A stretch of 64,000 nucleotides of DNA from Candidatus Synechococcus calcipolaris G9. Its GTDB lineage: Bacteria; Cyanobacteriota; Cyanobacteriia; Thermosynechococcales; Thermosynechococcaceae. Positions 54,648 through 64,000 of this stretch are shown here, piece after piece; the first letter of the stretch is position 1; each line of letters begins with the position of its first letter. The stretch covers positions 706,001 through 770,000 of the forward strand of contig NZ_JAKKUT010000002.1 in assembly GCF_029582805.1 (NCBI RefSeq). Reading direction: 5' to 3'. The notes below the pieces were generated by a model, which was not told the DNA's origin, did not search any database, and worked only from the letters and a program-made list of their open reading frames with translations. The position numbers and the translations under genes are program-made.

Positions 54648-54791
54648 CCTGCACCCGTTAGTTTTTCTCTTTAATACTTATATGCTATCGCCAAGGCAAC
54701 TGCGGGAACAAGGATGATGGGTGTCCTGTCTACAGCAATGATCATTCAAGATAAACTTAAACCAAACTTGGCGGTTGATGGGGTGTGAGCC

Positions 54792-55724
54792 ATGGGAAAA
54801 CGGCGGGTATTTTTCGCGTTTGTTTTATTTTTTCTAACCCTAATGTTAGTAGCATGGTGGGGATTAGCCCAAACTCCCTCCTTTGCCGAATCCGCCACAG
54901 CAGAGCAGCGGGATATTCGCTTTCTCAGTCCCCGTAAATACCATGGGGAAGTGGTGCGATCGGTATCATTGCCCAATGGTGAAAAGGTCATTGCCCTCAC
55001 CTTTGATGATGGGCCCTGGGGAAAATCGACAGAAGAGGTGCTAAAAATCCTGGAAACCCACGGGGTGAAGGCAACCTTCTTTGTGGTGGGTCGCCATATG
55101 CAGCTTTACCCCACACTCACCCAGAAAATTGTGGATGCCGGCCATGGGGTTGCCAACCACACTTGGAATCATGATTATCACAAGGTTGATCCAGGCACCG
55201 CCGCCAAGGAAGTGGAAAATACCTCTGCCCTGATTGCTAAACAAGCCACGGTGCAAACCCGCCTTTTTCGTCCCCCCGGGGGCATTTTAGATAATGGCTT
55301 GGTGGATTACGCCGCCATGAAACGCTACGCTATTCTGCTTTGGTCGGTAGATCCTGCTGATACGGCTCCAGACATTACTTCAGAGAAAATTGTCGCCCGT
55401 GTAATGAAAGATACTCGACCGGGGGGCATTATTTTGCTCCATGACGGCGGGGGCGATCGCCGGGCCACCATTAAAGCCCTACCCACGATCATTAGCCGCC
55501 TTAAAAAACAAGGCTATACCTTTGTGACGATTTCCGAACTCCTGGAACTGAGCGTCGCACCCCCGCCCCTGCCAGAACCACCACCAGAGCCAACCCCCGA
55601 ACCGTTGCTGCCTATTCCCGATTTTGAATTGAGTCCCACGCCCCTGGAACCCTTCAATCCCGATCGCCTAGAGAAGATTTTTCCCCTTCCCCCCCTCGAA
55701 CCCTTGTCAACCGTTGAGGGATAA
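54792..55724 (+). CDS. Polysaccharide deacetylase (NodB family), secreted
   Basis: A 310-residue protein with an N-terminal signal/anchor (VFFAFVLFFLTLMLVAWWGL). The NodB catalytic motifs are complete: 'LTFDDGPWG', 'VANHTWNHDYHK', 'RLFRPPGG', 'WSVDPADT' and 'IILLHDGGGDR'. A tail rich in Pro-Glu ('PEPPPEPTPEPLLPIP') follows. It probably deacetylates peptidoglycan or another GlcNAc polymer outside the cell. Confidence 0.92.
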   Translation: MGKRRVFFAFVLFFLTLMLVAWWGLAQTPSFAESATAEQRDIRFLSPRKYHGEVVRSVSLPNGEKVIALTFDDGPWGKSTEEVLKILETHGVKATFFVVGRHMQLYPTLTQKIVDAGHGVANHTWNHDYHKVDPGTAAKEVENTSALIAKQATVQTRLFRPPGGILDNGLVDYAAMKRYAILLWSVDPADTAPDITSEKIVARVMKDTRPGGIILLHDGGGDRRATIKALPTIISRLKKQGYTFVTISELLELSVAPPPLPEPPPEPTPEPLLPIPDFELSPTPLEPFNPDRLEKIFPLPPLEPLSTVEG

Positions 55725-55776
55725 TTTTGAGGGATGATAAAGAACGTGCCCAAATAGATAAATAGATCGGAATACC

Positions 55777-56364
55777 ATGGCCCCTGCCCTTACCTCCCTG
55801 CGTCAAGACCTCCTCCATCTCCTCTGCCAAGATGCCTATCAAGAAGGAGATTTTACCCTAGCCTCTGGTCAAAAAAGTAACTACTACATCAACTGCAAAC
55901 CCGTTACCCTGTCTCCCCGAGGGGCCTATTTGGTGGGCCGCTTATTTTTAGCCCATCTTCCCGAGCAAACTAGGGCCGTGGCCGGTCTAACCCTGGGGGC
56001 CGATCCTTTAGTGGTGGCCGTCACCGTTCTCTCTGGGGCCATGATGGATCAAGACCATCCCCAACACCGTTCCTATCCAGGATTAATTATCCGCAAAGAA
56101 GCAAAGGGCCATGGCACTAGAGCCTATATTGAGGGGCCCACCCTCCCGCCCCAAACCCCAATCGCTATTTTGGAAGATGTGGTGACAACGGGGCATTCTG
56201 CCTTGCAGGCGGTGGAGCGATTACGGGCCGCAGACTATCGTGTTGAATCTGTACTTGCCATTGTCGATCGCCAGTGTGGTGGCCAGGAAACTTTTCAAAA
56301 AGCGGGCCTAGATTTTCAGTCTTTATTTACCATCCAGGATCTTCAGAAGTATTTCAACAAATAA
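55777..56364 (+). CDS. pyrE: Orotate phosphoribosyltransferase
   Basis: A 195-residue enzyme of pyrimidine synthesis. The signature PRPP-binding motif is 'IAILEDVVTTGHSALQAVE'. The N-terminal 'LASGQKSNYYINCKPVTL' and 'LIIRKEAKGHGT' match bacterial PyrE. Length is typical, and the gene has no pyrF partner here. Confidence 0.95.
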   Translation: MAPALTSLRQDLLHLLCQDAYQEGDFTLASGQKSNYYINCKPVTLSPRGAYLVGRLFLAHLPEQTRAVAGLTLGADPLVVAVTVLSGAMMDQDHPQHRSYPGLIIRKEAKGHGTRAYIEGPTLPPQTPIAILEDVVTTGHSALQAVERLRAADYRVESVLAIVDRQCGGQETFQKAGLDFQSLFTIQDLQKYFNK

Positions 56365-56419
56365 TTATGTAGCAATAGATGCAAAAGGAACGGCTGCTGG
56401 TCTCTAACTTGTTTTGTTG

Positions 56420-56452
56420 CCTTTACAGGGTTGGAGTACTCTTGATATACTT
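56420..56452 (+). repeat. Conserved upstream element, copy 1
   Basis: A 33-base segment including TTTACAGGG and AGTACTCTTGATATACTT recurs at 57341-57373 with one mismatch. It lies about 90 bases upstream of the FHA gene start and may hold the promoter or operator of both copies. Confidence 0.65.
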
Positions 56453-56540
56453 TACTTAATTTCAAGCCTTAGGGTTTAATTTTGGATCAATTAAAGACAG
56501 TTTTTGCCATTAATTAAATTTAATTTTAGTTAGGTATCCA

Positions 56541-57233
56541 ATGATACCGTACTTGTTAGTTCGGCCTACCTCCGGTGAAGAGTTTTGTCTTCCCTTAACT
56601 CAATCCCAGTATATGATTGGTCGTTTGCCGGACAATGATATTGTCTTGGCAGATCCCTTCGTAAGCCGCCAACATTGCAAACTTGAGCAGATTGGACCTC
56701 GCTGGCACATTATCGATCTTCACAGTCAAAATCACACCTATCTAGAGCGGAGTTCAGGAATCATTAAAATCAAGCCAAAGAATCCAGACAAGGTATTTCT
56801 TGACAATAAAGATGTCATCTGTATTTTGGATTGGAAACTGGAATTTCATGACGAAAATATTACTAAACCTATCTTCGAGGATGTTTTACCTATTAAGGAT
56901 ATTTTCTTTGTCTACAATGTTTCCCAAAAAGCACTCTACCTCCAGAAGGGAGATGACCTGACAAAGCTGAAACTCCGTCCCCAGCTTAATAAAATGGTCG
57001 CCTACATGAGCGATCGCAATCTAGAGCAGGGTGAGGCTGTTTGTTGTACCTTTGAAGAACTCAAAAAAGCCATTTGGGGCATAGAGGAAGCTGATTTACG
57101 GCCGGATAGTGATATTCGTGGTTTAGCACGGGAGCTACGTAAACTATTTGAGGCCTGTGCTCCAAACGCAAACGTAGATTTTCTGGAGACCCAATTTGGG
57201 GTAGGATATATTCTTAATATAAAATGGAAGTGA
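56541..57233 (+). CDS. FHA domain plus OmpR-type winged helix, copy 1
   Basis: A 230-residue protein. The N-terminal FHA domain (about 1-105) has 'MIGRLPDNDIVL' (Arg), 'VSRQHCKLEQI' (SRxH) and 'SQNHTYL' at the usual NGT position. The C-terminal ~95 residues look like a winged-helix DNA-binding domain: 'CCTFEELKKAIWG', 'IRGLARELRKLFE' and the closing 'ETQFGVGYIL'. It would bind a phosphothreonine partner and DNA, as EmbR does with domains in reverse order. It is paralogous to the next gene. Confidence 0.8.
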   Translation: MIPYLLVRPTSGEEFCLPLTQSQYMIGRLPDNDIVLADPFVSRQHCKLEQIGPRWHIIDLHSQNHTYLERSSGIIKIKPKNPDKVFLDNKDVICILDWKLEFHDENITKPIFEDVLPIKDIFFVYNVSQKALYLQKGDDLTKLKLRPQLNKMVAYMSDRNLEQGEAVCCTFEELKKAIWGIEEADLRPDSDIRGLARELRKLFEACAPNANVDFLETQFGVGYILNIKWK

Positions 57234-57340
57234 CGGGCTTTTTTGTTTTCCCAGGGATTCTGAATCTGACTCCATAAAATTTCTATCTCATTTCCATGGG
57301 AAGTTAAGGGAACGGTTTCTAGTCTTTAAGGTGTTTCGTT

Positions 57341-57373
57341 CCTTTACAGGGTTGCAGTACTCTTGATATACTT
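57341..57373 (+). repeat. Conserved upstream element, copy 2
   Basis: Same 33-base segment as at 56420-56452 with one mismatch, again about 90 bases before the FHA gene start. A second shared motif, TCCATAAAATTTC...TTTCCAT, follows each FHA gene at 57271 and 58291. The duplication therefore includes both flanks. Confidence 0.65.
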
Positions 57374-57460
57374 CCCTAAGTTCAACTCCTAGAGTTTAAG
57401 TTAGCATTAATCAAAAATAATTTTTGCTGTTAATCAAATTCAATTTTGGTTAGGTATCCA

Positions 57461-58222
57461 ATGATACCGTACTTGTTGATTAGACCTCCCTCCGGTGAAG
57501 AGTTTTGTCTTCCCTTAGCCCAATCCCAGTATACGATTGGTCGTTTGCCGGACAATGATATTGTCATACCAGACCGCCTTGTAAGTCGCCAACATTGCAA
57601 ACTTAATCAGATTGTGAGTCGCTGGCACATTATTGACCTTCACAGTCAAAATTATACCTATCTACGGAGAAGCTCTCCAAAGCAACATTCAGTAATCATT
57701 AAAATCAAGCCAAAAGATCCAGATGATCCAGATAAGGTATTTCTTAATCATGAAGATGTCATCTGTATCTTGGATTGGGAACTGGAATTTCATGATCTTG
57801 GCCGTACTGGCATTCGTGATGGTGATGACGATGAGGATGACAGTGATGGTTTCCCCAAGCCCCCTGAGTCTAAAAATAATGGCCCCTTTGTTTATAATGT
57901 TGCCCAAAAAGCACTCTATTACCAGCAGGGAGAGGGACTGAGAAAACTGCCCAAACAACCCCGTCCCCAACTCAATAAAATGGTGGCCTACATGAGCGAT
58001 CGCAATTTAGAGCAGGGCCAGGCCGTTTGTTGCACCTTTGAGGAACTCAAAAAAGCCATTTGGGGCATAGAGGAAGCTGATTTGCGACCGGATAGTGATA
58101 TTCATGGTTTGGCACGAGAGCTACGCAGGCTATTTGCCACCCATGCCCCAGGCGCAAACGTAAATGTTCTCCTAGAGACCCAATCTGGACTGGGATACGT
58201 TCTCAATATAGATTCAGTGTAG
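57461..58222 (+). CDS. FHA domain plus OmpR-type winged helix, copy 2
   Basis: A 253-residue paralogue of the preceding gene with the same FHA motifs ('TIGRLPDNDIVI', 'VSRQHCKLNQI') and C-terminal winged helix ('CCTFEELKKAIWG', 'ETQSGLGYVL'). Its linker has an extra acidic insert ('DGDDDEDDSDGFPKPPESK'). The ATG at 57461 matches the start of copy 1; the GTG-like extension to 57446 is rejected. The pseudokinase gene follows 169 bases later. Confidence 0.8.
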   Translation: MIPYLLIRPPSGEEFCLPLAQSQYTIGRLPDNDIVIPDRLVSRQHCKLNQIVSRWHIIDLHSQNYTYLRRSSPKQHSVIIKIKPKDPDDPDKVFLNHEDVICILDWELEFHDLGRTGIRDGDDDEDDSDGFPKPPESKNNGPFVYNVAQKALYYQQGEGLRKLPKQPRPQLNKMVAYMSDRNLEQGQAVCCTFEELKKAIWGIEEADLRPDSDIHGLARELRRLFATHAPGANVNVLLETQSGLGYVLNIDSV

Positions 58223-58391
58223 GGTGAAAATAATACACTTAATTTTGTCGTTCATGAATTCAGAGAATTCAGATCAAAATCCATAAAATTTCCATAAAAT
58301 TTCCATCTCCTTTCCATTTACCCTGCCTGATAGAACAGTTAAGGTGCTTATATCGAGACAAATCGATGAAGCAAAAACTGGAGGAACGAGG

Positions 58392-59261
58392 ATGAATAGC
58401 TATTGCGATGCAGTGTCTGCCGGTACCCTACTCTACGATTTTCTAATTGGTGAAACCATCGAGAACAAGTACTTTTTAGAAGAGCTAATTGCCGAGGATC
58501 ATTCCAGTGCATTGTACTCTGCCACAGTATTTCTCCAGAGTCAACCCATTGCGACACGAGCGATTAAGCTCATGCCTGTCCACACCTATCCTGGTCAGGA
58601 ACGCATTCAACTGAAGGAATTACAGATGGGTTTGTCCTTACAGCATCCCAATTTGATTAGTTATAATACCATTGGCAAATATTCCCTTTCCCTCCATAAC
58701 TACTGCTGTGATTTCTACTATGCAGATATACCCTTCACGGACTATGATCTCCAAGATCATTTTGAATATAACCACACCCTGGATCGGCAAGATATTCTAA
58801 CCATTATCACCGATGTGGCTAAGGCTCTAGAATTTCTCCACAAGAAATCTTTGACCCATGGAAATCTACAACCGGAAAACATTCGCTGGTGTGAACAGGA
58901 ACAAATCTGGAAAGTGGCCCATGTGGGTCTAGATGATGACCCCTCAGGTATGTTGGTCTATCTTGCCCCCGAAGCCTTTACCCGTTGCCAAAAACTTGGC
59001 CCGAAGGCGGATATTTGGGCGTTGGGTATCCTCACCTACCTGCTTTTGACGGGGGAAGTTCCCTATGGGGCAACGACGGAAGTGGGAGTGATTGATGATA
59101 TTAGCCATTGCCGGTTGACTCTTCCCGAAATCTTGCCGGCCCCCTTTGATGCCTTGATTCGCGGATGTTTAGCGGAGAATATTCAAGATCGTTGGACAGC
59201 CCAGGAGGTGTTAGCCGCGGTGGAGCATCAGGCTGGTTCTGCCTATCCCATCAGTGCCTAG
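58392..59261 (+). CDS. Serine/threonine pseudokinase
   Basis: A 289-residue protein with a kinase fold but altered catalytic sites. The VAIK-type Lys is kept ('RAIKLMP'). There is no glycine-rich loop. The HRD motif reads 'LTHGNLQPENI' (catalytic Asp replaced by Asn), and the DFG region reads 'VAHVGLDDD'. 'YLAPEAF', 'KADIWALGILTYLLLTGEVP' and 'DRWTAQEVL' confirm the C-lobe. It probably binds rather than phosphorylates. The ATG at 58392 follows GGAGGAACGAGG. It lies directly after the two FHA regulators. Confidence 0.85.
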   Translation: MNSYCDAVSAGTLLYDFLIGETIENKYFLEELIAEDHSSALYSATVFLQSQPIATRAIKLMPVHTYPGQERIQLKELQMGLSLQHPNLISYNTIGKYSLSLHNYCCDFYYADIPFTDYDLQDHFEYNHTLDRQDILTIITDVAKALEFLHKKSLTHGNLQPENIRWCEQEQIWKVAHVGLDDDPSGMLVYLAPEAFTRCQKLGPKADIWALGILTYLLLTGEVPYGATTEVGVIDDISHCRLTLPEILPAPFDALIRGCLAENIQDRWTAQEVLAAVEHQAGSAYPISA

Positions 59262-59359
59262 GGGGACTAATCTCCGTCAATATTGGGGTAATCTAGAGAG
59301 CGGTAACATACGCAACCTTTTTTAGGGGCGCAACCTTTTCTAGGGGCACGAGGCGGTTT

Positions 59360-60235
59360 ATGGGCAAAACGGCATGGTTGTTTCCAGGGCAGGGTTCCCA
59401 ACAGGTGGGAATGGGGGTAGATTTGGCCCAGTCTCCCCTAGCTCAAGAACGCTTTGCCCAAGCCGAGGCCCTTCTAGGTTGGTCAGTTTTAGATTGCTGT
59501 CGGGGAGAGTTAGGCGATCTTGGGCATACCCTCTATACCCAACCTTGCCTGTATACGGTGGAAGCCATTCTCGTAGAGGATTGGAAACAAAGCAGAACAC
59601 TCGCCGATTACGTCGCCGGTCATAGCCTAGGGGAGTATGTTGCCCTCTACGCGGCCGGCGTTTTTGATTTTGAAACGGGCCTAGATCTAGTGCGGCGGCG
59701 ATCGCAGCTGATGGATCAGGCGGCCAATGGCACAATGGTGGCCCTGATTGGTTTTGATCGGGATGCTTTAGTTACTCAAGTTGCTGCCCTAGAGGATGTG
59801 GTTCTCGCCAATGATAACCATCCGGATCAGGTGGTCATTTCCGGTACACCCGCGGCGGTGGATCAACTTTTAGGAGACATCAAGGTCAAGCGGGCCGTTC
59901 CCTTGAATGTGAGTGGGGCATTCCATTCCCCTTTGATGGCAACCGCAGCGGCGGAGTTTAACCAGGTGCTAGACACCGTGGTGTTTTCTGAGGCAACGAT
60001 ACCAGTTCTCTCCAATGTGGAGCCTAGTCCCACCACAGATCCGCTTCTGTTGAAACAACGGTTACAGGCACAAATGACGGGTTCTGTGCGTTGGCGGGAA
60101 ACCTGTTTGGCCTTGGCGGAGTTAGGTGTAACCACGGGCTATGAAATTGGCCCGGGAAATGTTTTAGCCGGATTAATGAAGCGAACCACGAAGGCGATCG
60201 CCATGGAAGGGGTTCAGCATCTAGGGCCAAGCTAA
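59360..60235 (+). CDS. fabD: Malonyl-CoA:ACP transacylase
   Basis: A 291-residue fatty-acid synthesis enzyme: 'WLFPGQGSQQVGMG', catalytic Ser in 'VAGHSLGEYVALYAAG', Arg in 'LVRRRSQLMDQAA', and His in 'GAFHSPLM'. The next gene, an acyltransferase, follows after 43 bases on the same strand and suggests a lipid operon. Confidence 0.95.
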   Translation: MGKTAWLFPGQGSQQVGMGVDLAQSPLAQERFAQAEALLGWSVLDCCRGELGDLGHTLYTQPCLYTVEAILVEDWKQSRTLADYVAGHSLGEYVALYAAGVFDFETGLDLVRRRSQLMDQAANGTMVALIGFDRDALVTQVAALEDVVLANDNHPDQVVISGTPAAVDQLLGDIKVKRAVPLNVSGAFHSPLMATAAAEFNQVLDTVVFSEATIPVLSNVEPSPTTDPLLLKQRLQAQMTGSVRWRETCLALAELGVTTGYEIGPGNVLAGLMKRTTKAIAMEGVQHLGPS

Positions 60236-60278
60236 CTTATCCCTAGAACATTATTAAGCCATTCACCTAGGACGGATC

Positions 60279-60914
60279 ATGGAGCGACAGCGGGAAACGT
60301 GGCCCAGTTTGGCCCTCTACCATCTTTTCAAGTGGTCGATTGTCAGTCCCATGCTCCATAGCTATTTTCGTGGTCGCATCTATGGGGCAGAGCGAGTACC
60401 GCAGCGGGGCCCGTTAGTCGTAGTCAGCAACCATGGGAGCTATTTTGATCCTCCCCTGTTATCCAATTGTGTCCGCCGGCCCGTAGCCTATATGGCCAAG
60501 GCTGAGTTATTTGAGATTCCTGTTTTTAATCGCTTAATTCGGCTCTATGGGGCCTATCCCGTTAAGCGGGGCAGTAGCGATCGCCGGGCCATGGAAGCGG
60601 CCCTAAAGGCTCTGCAAGGAGGGTGGGCTGTGGGGGTTTTTCTGGAGGGTTCCCGCACCACCAATGGTCGGATTACTGACCCGAAGTTGGGAGCGGCCCT
60701 GATTGCCGCCAAAGCAAAGGCTCCCCTCCTGCCCGTCTGTCTATGGGGAACGGAGCAGATCCTTGATCAGTCCAAATGGCCCCGACCGGTTCCGATTACG
60801 GTGCGGATTGGTGAACTCGTGCCGGCCCCGAAAACCAGCGATCGCCCCACCCTGAATGCGGTGACCCAAACCTGTTGCGATCGCATCAACGCCCTTCACG
60901 ATTTGGGCCGTTAG
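60279..60914 (+). CDS. plsC: 1-acyl-sn-glycerol-3-phosphate acyltransferase
   Basis: A 211-residue membrane-associated acyltransferase with the HX4D motif ('SNHGSYFDPPLL') and the phosphate-binding 'FLEGSRTTNGRI' (EGxR). It makes phosphatidic acid, the substrate of CdsA encoded earlier in the window. It ends 9 bases from the convergent gap gene. Confidence 0.9.
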   Translation: MERQRETWPSLALYHLFKWSIVSPMLHSYFRGRIYGAERVPQRGPLVVVSNHGSYFDPPLLSNCVRRPVAYMAKAELFEIPVFNRLIRLYGAYPVKRGSSDRRAMEAALKALQGGWAVGVFLEGSRTTNGRITDPKLGAALIAAKAKAPLLPVCLWGTEQILDQSKWPRPVPITVRIGELVPAPKTSDRPTLNAVTQTCCDRINALHDLGR

Positions 60915-60923
60915 GGAAAGCCC

Positions 60924-61982
<1,059 letters not shown>

Positions 61983-61984
61983 TC

Positions 61985-62021
61985 AAAAAGAGGGCAGAAA
62001 GGTTTAGGTTTCTACCCTCTT
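61985..62021 (-). terminator. Intrinsic terminator of glgP
   Basis: On the minus strand AGAGGGTAGAAA pairs with TTTCTGCCCTCT (one mismatch) across an 8-base loop and is followed by TTTTT. It starts 10 bases after the glgP stop. Confidence 0.85.
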
Positions 62022-62029
62022 AGTGGAGA

Positions 62030-64000
62030 TTAGCTCTCGTTGGAGAGATAGGATGTGGTGGGGAGATCAATACTGACGGGTTCGACGTGCCAAATATCAC
62101 GGCAGTAGTCCCGAATGGAGCGATCGCTGGAGAATTTACCCATGCGGGCTACATTCAAAATGGACATTTTCAGCCATTGACGATGGTTTTGGTAGGCTTG
62201 ACCCGCCTGATCTTGGCAGTCAATATAGCTTTGATAGTCCGCCATCAGGCAATAGCGATCGCTCTGCCAAAGATTATCCAGTAGGGGCTTAAAGAGTTGG
62301 CCATCGCCGTGGGAAAAATGCCCACAGCCGATCAAGTCTAGAACACCCTTAAGGGTTGGATTTCCATTGGCGTAGTCCCAGGGGCGATAGCCAGAGTGAT
62401 AGAGATTTTGCACCTCCTCGGCATTGAGACCAAAGAGGAAAAAGTTTTCTGGGCGCACCTCCTCCCGGATTTCCACATTTGCCCCATCCAGGGTACCAAT
62501 GGTTAGGGAGCCATTCAGGGAAAATTTCATATTCCCCGTTCCGGAGGCCTCGAATCCGGCGGTGGAAATTTGTTCTGACAGATCAGCGGCAGGATAGACC
62601 CGTTGGCCAAAGGTAACATTGTAATCCGGTAAGAAAATTACCTTGAGGCGATCGGCCATGGCTGGATCTCGATTCACCACATCAGCCACGGAATTAATCA
62701 GCTTAATGATCAGCTTGGCCATAAAGTAGCCCGGTGCCGCCTTGCCCCCAAAAATAAAGGTGCGGGGTTGAATATCCAAGTTGGGATTTTCTTTCAGCCG
62801 TTGATACAAAGTAATAATATGCAGCACATTGAGATGCTGCCGCTTATACTCATGGATCCGTTTTACCTGAATATCAAAGAGGGAATCGGGATTGACCGTT
62901 ACCCCCATTTTTTGTTTGATATAGGCCGCCAAGGTCTGTTTCCGATCCAACTTCATGGCGTGCCAGGCATCTTGGAAGCCCGTATCCGTTGCCCCAGATT
63001 CCAGTTGATGGAGCTGATCGAGATCCTTAATCCAGCCTTCACCAATGCGATCGCTCAGGAGTTTCGTTAAGGGTGGATTGCTCAAGACCATCCAACGTCG
63101 GGGCGTAACCCCATTGGTCTTATTGGTAAATTTTTCCGGGTAGATTTGGTAAAAGTCCTTGAGAACCGTTTGCTTCAGCAGTTCTGTATGGAGGGCGGCA
63201 ACCCCATTAATGGCATGGCTGCCCACACAGGCCAGGTTTGCCATGCGGACATAGCGTGCCCCGGACTCATCAATAATCGAGAGTCGGGCCAGGGGTTCAG
63301 AGTCGCCTGGGTAGCAAAGGCGCACCTGATCCAGGAACCGCTGATTAATTTCATAGATGATTTCTAAATGGCGCGGCAGCAGAGAGCCAAATAGCTCTAG
63401 GGGCCATTTTTCTAGAGCCTCCGGCAACAGGGTGTGGTTAGTGTAGGCAAAGGTTTTTTGGGTAATGTCCCAGGCCGTATCCCAATCGACGTAATGTTTG
63501 TCCACCAAGAGACGCATGAGTTCGGCCACGGCAATGGCGGGATGGGTATCGTTGAGTTGAACCACAAATTTCTCATGGAACTTGCGGAGGTCTGTTTCCT
63601 TTTGCAGGTACAGCCGGATCATGTCCTGGAGGGAACAGGAGCAGAAAAAGTATTGCTGGGAGAGGCGGAGTTCTTTCCCCTGACTTGGCTCATCGTTGGG
63701 ATAGAGTACCTTGGTGATGTTTTCCGAGGACATCTTTTCGTGGACGGCACCGTAGTAGTTGCCCGTATTGAAGGCCTGAAAATCAAAGGACTCGATCGCC
63801 TCGGCCCGCCAGAGTCGCAGCATATTTGCCGTATTCACCTTGTAGCCCAAAATGGGGGTGTCATAGGCAATGCCCTGAACGACCCGATGGGGTTCCCACT
63901 GTACCCGCAGCCGCCCTTGGTCATCGGTGTAGGTGTAGGTATGACCGCCAAACTTCACGGGCATCGAGATTTCCGGCCGGACAATTTCCCAGGGGTTGCC
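62030..64000 (-). CDS. glgP: Glycogen phosphorylase (partial, 5' end missing)
   Basis: The frame is open to the right edge; the last 12 codons shown before the internal Met read 'GNPWEIVRPEIS'. Catalytic features include 'LNDTHPAIAVAEL', 'NKTNGVTPRRWM', 'FGGKAAPGYFMAK' and the pyridoxal-phosphate lysine in 'EASGTGNMKFSLNGSLTIGT'. It releases glucose-1-phosphate from glycogen. About 657 codons are present of a usual ~840. Confidence 0.95.
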   Translation of the reverse strand, partial: GNPWEIVRPEISMPVKFGGHTYTYTDDQGRLRVQWEPHRVVQGIAYDTPILGYKVNTANMLRLWRAEAIESFDFQAFNTGNYYGAVHEKMSSENITKVLYPNDEPSQGKELRLSQQYFFCSCSLQDMIRLYLQKETDLRKFHEKFVVQLNDTHPAIAVAELMRLLVDKHYVDWDTAWDITQKTFAYTNHTLLPEALEKWPLELFGSLLPRHLEIIYEINQRFLDQVRLCYPGDSEPLARLSIIDESGARYVRMANLACVGSHAINGVAALHTELLKQTVLKDFYQIYPEKFTNKTNGVTPRRWMVLSNPPLTKLLSDRIGEGWIKDLDQLHQLESGATDTGFQDAWHAMKLDRKQTLAAYIKQKMGVTVNPDSLFDIQVKRIHEYKRQHLNVLHIITLYQRLKENPNLDIQPRTFIFGGKAAPGYFMAKLIIKLINSVADVVNRDPAMADRLKVIFLPDYNVTFGQRVYPAADLSEQISTAGFEASGTGNMKFSLNGSLTIGTLDGANVEIREEVRPENFFLFGLNAEEVQNLYHSGYRPWDYANGNPTLKGVLDLIGCGHFSHGDGQLFKPLLDNLWQSDRYCLMADYQSYIDCQDQAGQAYQNHRQWLKMSILNVARMGKFSSDRSIRDYCRDIWHVEPVSIDLPTTSYLSNES

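Overview
The window is a cyanobacterial chromosome segment carrying two integrated genetic elements. Evidence for a cyanobacterium is direct: psbK (photosystem II), apcD (allophycocyanin B alpha subunit), crtR (beta-carotene hydroxylase), cyanobacterial families such as DUF29 and DUF928, and dense scattered HIP1 palindromes (GCGATCGC). Gene content fits a unicellular Synechococcus/Thermosynechococcus-like lineage, but I cannot fix the genus from this sequence alone.

Layout. (1) 1-4690: the integrase-proximal end of an element lying against the 3' end of a tRNA-Ser(GCU). It holds a partial primase-helicase (open at the left edge), an AlpA-like regulator, a hypothetical gene and a P4-type integrase. 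(2) 5025-36000: ordinary chromosome. It includes an Mrp antiporter gene block (E, F, G and a DUF4040 protein), TldD, a SagB-like oxidoreductase with an Rrf2 regulator, a REC-TPR response regulator, cbiB, an M48 protease, a membrane-anchored NYN protein, uvrC, an FKBP, a CpdA-like phosphodiesterase, an FHA-PrsW fusion, crtR, era, wecB, cdsA, a STAS protein with a probable ATT start, mrnC, a MalK-like ATPase, dnaN and apcD. (3) 36067-37810: a groEL under a CIRCE operator with no groES next to it. (4) 37793-50394: a 12.6-kb element inserted exactly at the groEL stop codon and bounded by 17-bp direct repeats. (5) 50548-64000: chromosome again, with prfC, a frameshifted beta-carbonic anhydrase, initiator tRNA, psbK, an aldo/keto reductase, a polysaccharide deacetylase, pyrE, a signalling cluster (two tandem FHA-winged-helix proteins plus a pseudokinase), fabD, plsC, gap and partial glgP.

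The groEL element is the most novel part. Its left part encodes a tyrosine integrase, a probable excisionase and a TOPRIM/VapE-type primase-helicase whose 3' portion contains 12 copies of TGTTACA/TGTAACA (an iteron-like candidate origin). A control region holds five perfect-length tandem 17-bp repeats between a small ribbon-helix-helix gene and a divergent XRE repressor. The right part is one long leftward gene train (50266 to 43614) of about eleven genes. The last is an L,D-transpeptidase-like domain fused to a lambda-endolysin-like (GH104) domain; the rest are unrecognised, including proline-rich and membrane proteins. I recognise no terminase, portal, tail or HK97 capsid gene. It may therefore be a small undescribed virus, a satellite, or an element releasing particles by lysis; that is inference.

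Elsewhere, gap and glgP lie together and suggest glycogen breakdown feeding glycolysis. The FHA/pseudokinase cluster looks like a self-contained phospho-signalling system in which the kinase-like partner lacks catalytic residues.
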